Source: Eubacteriaceae bacterium UBA1433 (GTDB taxonomy: Bacteria; Bacillota; Clostridia; Eubacteriales; UBA1433). Taken from it: a stretch of DNA of 12,271 bases. This document shows positions 6,750-12,271 of the stretch, piece by piece. How positions within the stretch are numbered: position 1 is the first letter of the stretch; each line of letters starts with the position of its first letter. The DNA is taken from positions 1 through 12,271 of the forward strand of contig DCTT01000012.1 of NCBI GenBank assembly GCA_002329295.1. Direction: 5' to 3'. The notes beneath the pieces are model-generated. The model saw nothing but the letters and a program-made list of their open reading frames with translations. It searched no databases and was not told the DNA's origin. Position numbers and translations under genes: made by a program.

Positions 6750-6778
6750 ATGATATTTTAGATATGGATAAGCAGCAA
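6750..6778 (-). promoter_or_regulatory. Possible promoter of the OLD gene with overlapping dyad
   Basis: On the minus strand TTGCTG (6773-6778) and TATCAT (6750-6755) are 17 bases apart, starting about 15 bases after the antiporter stop and giving a short leader for the OLD gene. An inverted repeat ATATCA (6739-6744) / TGATAT (6751-6756) overlaps the -10 and could be an operator. AT-rich DNA makes both calls weak. No terminator separates the antiporter from this gene. Confidence 0.35.
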
Positions 6779-6786
6779 ATGCGCCG

Positions 6787-7998
6787 TTACTTATCTGTTA
6801 CAACGGTTTGGGTGCTGCGGGTATGTTTTGTAAGCAGTTTTTTATAAGAAGCGTCGATGCCGATTGCGCCGAGGGGGGCGGTAATTAAAATCGCCAATAC
6901 CGCCACGGTTAAAATCGTGTTGCCTGCCGCAACGCCCGCTGCCAGAGGCAGACCGCCAATGGCAGCCTGTACGGTTGCTTTGGGCAAATAGGCAATGGCG
7001 CAAAACAATCGTTCTTTCGTGTTGAGTTTCGTTTTGACCATGCAGAGAAACACGCCACAAACACGGGCTGCAAGGACAATGAACATCAGCGCCACGGCGG
7101 CAATGCCCGCCTTTGTCGCATAGCGAATGTCTACCGATGCGCCGACCAGCACAAACAGCATCAGTTCGGCCGGTACCCAAAGTTTTGCAAAACCGCCGGA
7201 CAGAGGCTCGGCTATATGATAGTCTTTTTTCAGAATCGTGCCGCCCAGCGCCATTACGGCCAGGAGCCCGGACATCGGCACATAGGGCTTGACGACGGAC
7301 TCAAGGGTGCTGAGCAGGAAAGCAACGCTTAACAGGACGAGGATTTTGACAATGTTGCGCATTGGTACGGTCTGAAACAGTTTGGTCAGCGCAAGCCCGA
7401 CCAAAATGCCGACCAGTAGGCCCGAGACGATGGAGACGGGAATGCTTAACAGGCTGCCGACGTGAAAACCGCTTCCGCCGTATACGCCCATAAAGGAGGT
7501 AAAAAGGACGATGACATAAATATCGTCTGCCGAGGCGCCGGCCAAAACGAGCTGCGGGATACTTTTTTCCTTGCCGTATCCTTCCTCCATCAATTTGAGC
7601 ATTTTCGGAACGGTAACCGCCGGAGATACGGCGCCGAGCACGGCGCCCATAATGGCGGCTTCCAGGTAGGAGATCGGAAAGAACATCGGGGCAAAGAGGG
7701 TTGTGGCGGCGATTTCCACCGTTGCCGGAACAAAGCACATTAAGATGGCGGGACGCCCGACTCTTTGCAGGTCGTAGATATCGAGTGCGAGACCCGCTCT
7801 GATAAGAATAATAATCAAAGCGATTCTTCTGATGTCGGCGGAGACGGTCAGCAGCTCCGGCGCAATCAGGTTCAGGACATAAGGGCCGAGCAATATGCCT
7901 GCCAGGAGCATGCCGATCAGCCCGGGCAGTTTTAATTTTTGCATGACGGCGCTTAATATGAGGCTGCAAAGAAACATCAGAGCAAGACTGAAAAGCAT
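6787..7998 (-). CDS. CPA2-type cation/proton antiporter (KefB/NapA-like membrane domain)
   Basis: A 403-residue integral membrane protein with about twelve hydrophobic segments and no cytoplasmic RCK/TrkA-N domain. It exchanges monovalent cations for protons across the membrane. Family signs: N-terminal LKLPGLIGMLLAGILLGP, the SPAVTVPK break (125-132) of the fourth segment, and the aspartate pair in GASADD (D158-D159) that forms the ion site in CPA2 exchangers. I place the start at 7998: AAGGAG (8005-8010) lies six bases upstream, while an earlier in-frame ATG at 8002-8004 touches the ribosome binding site and a GTG at 8037 lies inside a hairpin. The leader carries a fluoride-riboswitch-like element; such antiporters are among the genes known to follow that riboswitch class, so a role in fluoride stress is likely. 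Substrate ion unknown. Confidence 0.93.
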   Translation of the reverse strand: MLFSLALMFLCSLILSAVMQKLKLPGLIGMLLAGILLGPYVLNLIAPELLTVSADIRRIALIIILIRAGLALDIYDLQRVGRPAILMCFVPATVEIAATTLFAPMFFPISYLEAAIMGAVLGAVSPAVTVPKMLKLMEEGYGKEKSIPQLVLAGASADDIYVIVLFTSFMGVYGGSGFHVGSLLSIPVSIVSGLLVGILVGLALTKLFQTVPMRNIVKILVLLSVAFLLSTLESVVKPYVPMSGLLAVMALGGTILKKDYHIAEPLSGGFAKLWVPAELMLFVLVGASVDIRYATKAGIAAVALMFIVLAARVCGVFLCMVKTKLNTKERLFCAIAYLPKATVQAAIGGLPLAAGVAAGNTILTVAVLAILITAPLGAIGIDASYKKLLTKHTRSTQTVVTDK

Positions 7999-8004
7999 AG
8001 GCAT

Positions 8005-8063
8005 CTCCTTTGTGCGGGAATGTAGAAAAGCTGACACTCCCGCAATAAAACAATTGCAGAAGT
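8005..8063 (-). promoter_or_regulatory. Candidate expression platform: two mutually exclusive hairpins before the antiporter start
   Basis: On the minus-strand RNA, hairpin A pairs ACUUCUGCAAU (8063-8053) with AUUGCGGGAGU (8046-8036): eleven pairs, two G-U, 6-base loop. Hairpin B pairs UGCGGGAGUGU (8044-8034) with ACAUUCCCGCA (8023-8013): eleven pairs, one G-U, 10-base loop. The two share 8036-8044, so only one can form. Hairpin A also consumes the 3' pseudoknot strand of the aptamer. Hairpin B ends two bases before the AAGGAG site (8010-8005). No T run follows either, so control of translation is more likely than termination. Pairings are seen; the switching model is inference. Confidence 0.5.
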
Positions 8064-8119
8064 CATCAGCTTAATAAGCGGTTCGGCTGTCGGTTCAGCG
8101 CAGGGAGAACCTCATTCCC
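8056..8119 (-). ncRNA. Fluoride (crcB-type) riboswitch aptamer, divergent
   Basis: On the minus strand the aptamer begins with GGGAATGAGGTTCTCCC (P1 GGGA/TCCC enclosing the ATGAGG loop). After an enlarged joining region come AACCGCTT, loop ATT, AAGC, and then TGATGACTTCTGC. This matches the order remembered for fluoride riboswitches: GGnGATGrnGTTCnCC, AACCGCC-stem, GGC, TGATGACnCCTAC. Loop GAGGU can pair with ACUUC of the 3' tail (one G-U), the class-defining pseudoknot. Unusual points are the closing base before ATG (A instead of G) and a longer joining region containing a second GAACCG and a possible mini-hairpin GCTG/CAGC. It starts a few bases after the predicted transcription start and precedes a cation/proton antiporter, a known partner gene type. 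A covariance-model search was not possible. Confidence 0.72.
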
Positions 8120-8128
8120 ATTACAAAA

Positions 8129-8157
8129 ATTTTATCATAAAAATCGGAGAAAAGCAA
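8129..8157 (-). promoter_or_regulatory. Promoter of the riboswitch-antiporter unit
   Basis: On the minus strand, TTGCTT (8152-8157) and TAAAAT (8129-8134) are separated by 17 bases. The expected start, about seven bases on, falls at 8122 or so, immediately before the aptamer at 8119. This fit between promoter and aptamer supports both calls. Confidence 0.68.
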
Positions 8158-8163
8158 TATATT

Positions 8164-8176
8164 TTGATGACATCAA
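8164..8176. promoter_or_regulatory. 13-base dyad upstream of the antiporter -35
   Basis: TTGATG-A-CATCAA is a perfect 6-base-arm dyad seven bases upstream of the -35, an activator-type position. No regulator is identified and a chance occurrence is possible. Confidence 0.25.
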
Positions 8177-8375
8177 TCGGTTTGCGCTGTTTGCGGGGAG
8201 CAGTCAACGCATGGATGCAGGTATCGTGCAATGCCATGCTTTTCGGCGTTGCTGTTGCCATGCAAGCAGGTTGTCGGGATGCGTTTTGCAGCGTTTTTTT
8301 TAAACTTGCAGCCGTTTTACGTGACTGAAAGAGAGGGAATAAGGTTTTGTTACGGATAGAATCTCCAAAAAACAC
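8177..8375. other. Gene-free stretch between ftsH terminator and antiporter promoter
   Basis: About 200 bases with no convincing gene. An 88-codon minus-strand frame crosses it, but it starts inside the ftsH terminator stem, has no ribosome binding site and overlaps the antiporter promoter and aptamer. The octamer TGCCATGC occurs twice, at about 8232 and 8256. Otherwise I see no structure. Confidence 0.5.
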
Positions 8376-8407
8376 AAAAAAAAGCATGCGGTAAGTTTAA
8401 CCGATGC
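8376..8407 (-). terminator. Rho-independent terminator of ftsH
   Basis: On the minus strand GCATCGGT (8407-8400) pairs with ACCGCATGC (8392-8384), eight pairs with one bulged C and a 7-base loop, followed by eight T (complement of 8383-8376). It lies 22 bases after the ftsH stop codon. Confidence 0.85.
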
Positions 8408-8428
8408 CTTCTTTTGATTTGTCAGCCG

Positions 8429-10252
8429 TCAGGCTGTTTTTCCTTCGAGGATTTCCATAAATTCTTCGCCGCTGATCGTTTCTTTTTCAAGCAGATATGC
8501 GGCCAATTCGTCCATTTTTTCTCTGTTTTCCATCAGAATTTCTTTGGCTCGCCTATGCGCCGCGGCAATAATTTCTTGAATTTCTTCATCCACCAATCGC
8601 GCGGTTTCCGGCGAGCATGTCGATTGAGCGGGATCGCCCAAGTAGGTATTTCCGCCTGTTTGCAATGCCATCATGCCGAAGTTTTCGGACATTCCATAAC
8701 GCGTGACCATATTTCTGGCGATGTCCGTAGCCCTTTCTATGTCGTTGGAAGCGCCGGTCGTTACGATATCAAAGACCACTTCTTCGGCAGCCCTTCCTCC
8801 GCATAAGACTTCCAGCTTTTGACAGGCATCTTTTTTGCTGATCAGACTTTTTTCGTCCTCTTCCACTTGCATCGTGTAGCCGAGTGCGCCGGAAGTCCTC
8901 GGAACAATCGTTATCTTTTGCACCGGGGCGGAACCTGATTGTTTTGCCGCAACAAGGGCGTGACCGATTTCGTGATAGGCCACGATGCGTTTTTCTTCCT
9001 CGGACAAAATGGAGTTTTTCTTTTCGGCTCCGGCGATGATGGTTTCGACAGATTCCGCAAGGTCTGCAGTCGTTACAGAATCTTTGCCCATGCGAACAGC
9101 CCTCAGTGCGGCCTCATTGACGATATTGGCAAGCTGCGCTCCGGAGGCGCCGGCGGTCATGCGGGCAATGTAGTTGACATCGATGGTTTCTTCGGTTTTT
9201 ATTTTTTTCAAATGCACATTCAAAATCGCTTCTCTGCCTTTTAAATCGGGCAATTCGACCCTGACCTGGCGGTCAAAACGACCCGGTCGAAGCAGGGCGG
9301 GATCCAACACTTCGGGGCGGTTGGTGGCTGCAAGGATGATGACGCCCTGGTTTCCTTTAAATCCGTCCATTTCGGTCAAAAGCTGATTGAGCGTCTGTTC
9401 GCGCTCGTCATTGGTGGTGAGTTGGGCACCTCTTTTTTTGCCGATCGTATCAATTTCATCGATAAAAACGATACAGGGCGCCTGTTTGTTGGCCTGCTCG
9501 AACAGTTCTCTGACTTTTGCCGCCCCTCTGCCGACAAACATCTCCACAAATTCCGAACCGGAAATGGAGAAGAACGGCACGTTTGCCTCGCCGGCAACTG
9601 CCTTTGCCAGCAGCGTTTTACCTGTTCCGGGAGGTCCTACCAGCAGTGCGCCCTTGGGCATAGATGCGCCGATCTCTTTGTAGCGCTCCGGCTTGTGGAG
9701 ATAATCCACGATCTCCGCCAGCAGTTCCTTTGCCTCTTCCTCGCCGGCAACGTCCTTGAACTTGATGCCGGTGGTGGACTTCACATAGACCTTGGCGTTG
9801 CTCTTGCCCATGCCGAACATCATCGAGCCGTCGCCGCCGCCCATACGCTGCGCCATCTTCTTGTTAAAGAAGTGGAACACCAGCAGCATCAGCGCAATGG
9901 GCAAAACATAGCTGATTAAAATGTACAGCAGCGGACTGGTGCCGCTGTCGATCTGGGACTCAAACTTTGCGCCGGAGTTATACAGACGCTGGATCAGATC
10001 CGGGTCGTCCAGCCGTCCGGTCTGATACACCTGCTTTTCGCTCTTATCCGTAAAGGTGATCTGGTTGCTTTCGATGGTAACTGAACCGATCTCATTGTTC
10101 TCTGTCATGCTGATAAAGGTCTCATAGCCGACTTCCTTGACCCGACCCTTGAACAGGTTCGGGAACACGAACGCCTGCAGCAGCAGAAAGACGCACAGGG
10201 CAATGATCCAGTACGAGATCCACGATTTTTTTGGTTTTTGCGGTTCTTCCAT
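8429..10252 (-). CDS. ftsH: ATP-dependent zinc metalloprotease FtsH
   Basis: A 607-residue membrane-anchored AAA+ protease that extracts and degrades membrane and regulatory proteins. Order: N-terminal membrane segment (about 11-31), extracytoplasmic domain (32-105), second membrane segment (about 108-130), Gly-rich linker, AAA domain with Walker A GPPGTGKT (206-213), pore loop MFVG (238-241), Walker B IVFIDE (261-266) and arginine fingers R312/R315 in the second region of homology. The M41 protease domain has the zinc site H417-E418-I-G-H421 with D494 as third ligand. Full length and intact. The ATG has an AGGAG site nine bases upstream. Oddly, lysine codons switch inside the gene: 15 AAG to 1 AAA for residues 35-200, then 4 AAG to 21 AAA from K212 on. 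This hints at a mosaic gene or assembly join near 9520-9655. Confidence 0.97.
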   Translation of the reverse strand: MEEPQKPKKSWISYWIIALCVFLLLQAFVFPNLFKGRVKEVGYETFISMTENNEIGSVTIESNQITFTDKSEKQVYQTGRLDDPDLIQRLYNSGAKFESQIDSGTSPLLYILISYVLPIALMLLVFHFFNKKMAQRMGGGDGSMMFGMGKSNAKVYVKSTTGIKFKDVAGEEEAKELLAEIVDYLHKPERYKEIGASMPKGALLVGPPGTGKTLLAKAVAGEANVPFFSISGSEFVEMFVGRGAAKVRELFEQANKQAPCIVFIDEIDTIGKKRGAQLTTNDEREQTLNQLLTEMDGFKGNQGVIILAATNRPEVLDPALLRPGRFDRQVRVELPDLKGREAILNVHLKKIKTEETIDVNYIARMTAGASGAQLANIVNEAALRAVRMGKDSVTTADLAESVETIIAGAEKKNSILSEEEKRIVAYHEIGHALVAAKQSGSAPVQKITIVPRTSGALGYTMQVEEDEKSLISKKDACQKLEVLCGGRAAEEVVFDIVTTGASNDIERATDIARNMVTRYGMSENFGMMALQTGGNTYLGDPAQSTCSPETARLVDEEIQEIIAAAHRRAKEILMENREKMDELAAYLLEKETISGEEFMEILEGKTA

Positions 10253-10275
10253 TAATACATTCTCCTCTCTCTATA

Positions 10276-10301
10276 CCGCAGTAAAACACATTTTCCTGCG
10301 G
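10276..10301 (-). promoter_or_regulatory. Stem-loop in the ftsH leader, just before the ribosome binding site
   Basis: CCGCAG (10276-10281) pairs with CTGCGG (10296-10301), extended inside by AAAA/TTTT after one mismatch, around a 4-base loop. In the minus-strand RNA it ends nine bases before AGGAG (10266-10262). It may influence ftsH mRNA stability or initiation. It is not a CIRCE element and is not followed by a T run. Confidence 0.4.
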
Positions 10302-10338
10302 CGGGGATTTTTCAAAAGCGGAACGGTGATTCCGTTGT

Positions 10339-10366
10339 TCTATATCTTACTATAGCTTTTTGTGAA
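10339..10366 (-). promoter_or_regulatory. ftsH: Putative ftsH promoter
   Basis: On the minus strand TTCACA (10361-10366) and TATAGA (10339-10344) have a 16-base spacer (17 if the -35 is read one base earlier as TTTCAC). The predicted leader is about 80 bases and contains the stem-loop at 10276-10301. The -35 overlaps an inverted repeat TGAAAC (10363-10368) / GTTTCA (10388-10393) that may be the weak 3' hairpin of the preceding gene. Confidence 0.45.
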
Positions 10367-10413
10367 ACAAAAGCGCACTTTGTGATAGTTTCATGAGAAT
10401 TGCCGAAAGGTCT

Positions 10414-12271
10414 CTAAAAGATATTTTCCGCAAACACCAGCACCTGATAGTTTGTGCCGTAGCTGTCCGTCAGCACAAACGAACGCTCAGCCCGGCTCAG
10501 CAGCGGATCTTTCGCTGCCGCAAGCCCCTGGTATTCCTCGGTATCCAGCAGCAGGAAGTAGTCCTCCTGTCCTGGCTGGTCATCATACCAGGCAGCTGCG
10601 GTCTGATAGACGGCTTTCTGCACGCCGTCCTCATCCACATTGACGTTGCGCACCTTCAGCTTGTCGCCGGAGATCACCGTCATGGCGTTGGCGTGCCAGA
10701 ACGTGGCATACCCATAGGTCAGCCCCTGCTCTTCCAGCATATTGGTCAGCTGGTACTGCACGTTGACCTCCGCCGCATTGGTGGGCAGCAGCAGGATGTT
10801 CCAGGCACTCAGCAGGCAAAAGCACGCCACCGGCACACAGAGCAGTCCTGCCACACGCTGCATGGCAGTCCGCTTGGTAATTGCCCAGCGGAGAAATACC
10901 AGAGACACGATGGACGCTGTGCAGACAATGGGGCTGAGCCGCCAGTTCGCCACGGAAAGTGCGCCGCAGAGATAGCCCACCAGGATCAGCCCGGTGACTG
11001 TCCAGTGCGCCCAGAGCAGAATGCGCATCTGTCTGCCGGACTGCCCCTTATACTTGGGGTAGCAGCAGGTCGCCGCAACCGGCAGCACCGCCAAAATCAG
11101 CGCCGTGCCGATGCGGATCAGATTCATGACGCTCTCACCGGACATCAGCTTTTCGCCGGGAATATCTTCCAGCCCCAGCAGCGTCAGCCACGCCAGCGGC
11201 AGTTTCTGCAAATGCTCTGTCCAGGTGCTTTGGGCAGTCCAGTTGGAATAGGCATCCGCATAAGCCCCGGTGACGCCGTTTGCCCAGATGTTCCCCAGTT
11301 CCATGCCGGAGACAACTGCGATTCCCAGAGAGAGCAGCAACAGCAGCGCACGGGTGTTCTTCCAGTGGAGCAGCGGCGTTTTCCGATCCAGCAGCCGTTC
11401 CAGGAACAGCCCTGCCAGGATAGGCAGCGCAAAGATCGTCACCGCAGTGACCTGGTCGGTGCAGCAAAGCACGAAAAACAGGATCAGCGCAATAAATGTC
11501 AGAATGGAATGCACCCGTATTTTCCGGGTCTCCTGATGCACTACCACCAGATTTTGCAGCCGGAACAACAGCGCCAGTCCGCAGAACAGGAACAGGATGC
11601 CCAAGCTATAATAGATGGTATGTCCCCAGAAGATCTCACGGAGCTTTTTGCTGGCGCTGAGAATCATGAGGAAGATCGCCGCTGTGGTACAAATCCAGCG
11701 ATAGTCCCAGTGCATTTCCCGGAGCATCCAGCAAAGCACCGCCGTGAGCAGCAGGAAAAAGAGCAGCATCCCCAGCATATGGGTCGGCATGGACAGCCCG
11801 AAAAAGGGCAGAAACAGCAGCATCAGCAGGCTGCCGCCAAAGGGCAGCAGACAGGCGTAGGAAAAGTCCGGGCTGATAAGCTTTCCGCTGTCGAAGGTTG
11901 CCTTTGCCCAGTAGATCGTATCCGTACAGTCGGCGTGGAACTCGCCCTTTGCCGGACAGATGATGTAATACGCCACCAGTCCCAGCGCCACCACCAGCAG
12001 CACCGGCGGAAATACCATGCAAAAGCTCTCCCAGAACAGCTTTCCCAGCTGTTTTCTGGGAACGCTCTCCGGCACCGGCTCGGCGGAAATGGCAGCCGGT
12101 TCCAGGTCAGACGGTTTCAGCCCGTCCGGTTCGGTCGGCTCGTCCGGCGGCAGAACTGCATCCGGATTGGAAACGGCTATGGGTGTATCCGGTGTATCCG
12201 TATTCTCCGCCGGGCTTGTCTCCGGAACAGCGTCCTGCTCCGGCACAGTCTCCCACGGATGTTCTTGTTCG
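10414..12271 (-). CDS. Large polytopic membrane protein, GT-C glycosyltransferase-like, 5' end probably outside the window
   Basis: At least 610 residues. A Pro/Glu/Asp-rich, probably cytoplasmic tail of about 65 residues is followed by about twelve hydrophobic segments and a soluble C-terminal domain of about 130 residues. The loop after the first membrane segment reads GEFHADCTDTIYWAKA, with acidic residues where GT-C enzymes keep their catalytic aspartate. The overall plan, membrane core plus a C-terminal outer domain, resembles GT39-like proteins that transfer sugars from polyprenyl phosphate, but I cannot name a substrate. The first possible start in view is GTG (12244-12246) with a weak GGGAG three bases before it; the frame stays open to the edge and codes for similar acidic residues, so the true start is probably outside. 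The stop is TAG at 10414-10416. GC-rich with different codon choice from the left of the window. Confidence 0.75.
   Translation of the reverse strand, partial: EQEHPWETVPEQDAVPETSPAENTDTPDTPIAVSNPDAVLPPDEPTEPDGLKPSDLEPAAISAEPVPESVPRKQLGKLFWESFCMVFPPVLLVVALGLVAYYIICPAKGEFHADCTDTIYWAKATFDSGKLISPDFSYACLLPFGGSLLMLLFLPFFGLSMPTHMLGMLLFFLLLTAVLCWMLREMHWDYRWICTTAAIFLMILSASKKLREIFWGHTIYYSLGILFLFCGLALLFRLQNLVVVHQETRKIRVHSILTFIALILFFVLCCTDQVTAVTIFALPILAGLFLERLLDRKTPLLHWKNTRALLLLLSLGIAVVSGMELGNIWANGVTGAYADAYSNWTAQSTWTEHLQKLPLAWLTLLGLEDIPGEKLMSGESVMNLIRIGTALILAVLPVAATCCYPKYKGQSGRQMRILLWAHWTVTGLILVGYLCGALSVANWRLSPIVCTASIVSLVFLRWAITKRTAMQRVAGLLCVPVACFCLLSAWNILLLPTNAAEVNVQYQLTNMLEEQGLTYGYATFWHANAMTVISGDKLKVRNVNVDEDGVQKAVYQTAAAWYDDQPGQEDYFLLLDTEEYQGLAAAKDPLLSRAERSFVLTDSYGTNYQVLVFAENIF

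Noticed and set aside
8002..8004. Alternative ATG for the antiporter
   Set aside because: It directly abuts the GGAG of the ribosome binding site with no spacing; the ATG at 7996-7998 has the normal six bases.
8121..8387. 88-codon minus-strand frame between ftsH and the antiporter
   Set aside because: It begins in the ftsH terminator, lacks a ribosome binding site and runs across the antiporter promoter.
1..12271. CRISPR array, tRNA, rRNA, transposase or integrase
   Set aside because: No regularly spaced repeats, no tRNA-like cloverleaf and no recombinase motifs were found on reading both strands.

Overview
The window looks like a low-to-medium GC Firmicute, most likely a gut-type anaerobic clostridium. 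The basis is a Clostridia-style FtsH, NagB and CcdA/TlpA set, AAGGAG-type ribosome binding sites at many starts, and a small clostridial dicluster ferredoxin. This is inferred from protein style only; there is no rRNA or other marker. Base composition is uneven. Most of the left and centre is about 50-60% GC by eye. One AT-rich gene (4831-6714) is near 30% in the lines I counted, and the right end (from about 9650 to the edge) is near 60% with different codon habits.

Layout. (1) Positions 77-1664 hold a plus-strand redox operon: a strong promoter, a seven-cysteine ferredoxin-like protein, CcdA and a membrane-anchored TlpA-type thioredoxin, closed by a bidirectional terminator. CcdA would carry reducing power across the membrane to the TlpA protein, and the ferredoxin may feed it. 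(2) All remaining genes are on the minus strand. A CPBP intramembrane protease (1705-2478) is convergent with the redox operon. Glucosamine-6-phosphate deaminase nagB (2723-3514) has two terminators downstream and two palindromic sites upstream. A terpenoid-cyclase-toroid protein of unknown role (3730-4686) comes next. (3) Positions 4831-6714 encode a stand-alone OLD-family ATPase/TOPRIM nuclease, a candidate phage-defence gene, in an AT-rich island flanked by similar leader sequences. (4) Positions 6787-7998 encode a CPA2-type cation/proton antiporter. Its 5' leader closely resembles a fluoride (crcB-type) riboswitch, with a well-placed promoter and two mutually exclusive downstream hairpins. 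(5) ftsH (8429-10252) has its own promoter and terminator. (6) A large GT-C-like membrane protein (10414 to the right edge) is probably cut by the window end.

How the parts relate. No single multi-gene system spans the window; it reads as several short transcription units. The antiporter, OLD and toroid genes are in line, and I see no clear terminator between them, so read-through from the fluoride-controlled promoter into the OLD gene is possible. The best leads are the fluoride-riboswitch-like leader with its switching hairpins, the abrupt codon-usage change inside ftsH (natural recombination or assembly chimera), the isolated OLD gene with repeated leaders, and the unusual ferredoxin in the CcdA/TlpA operon.
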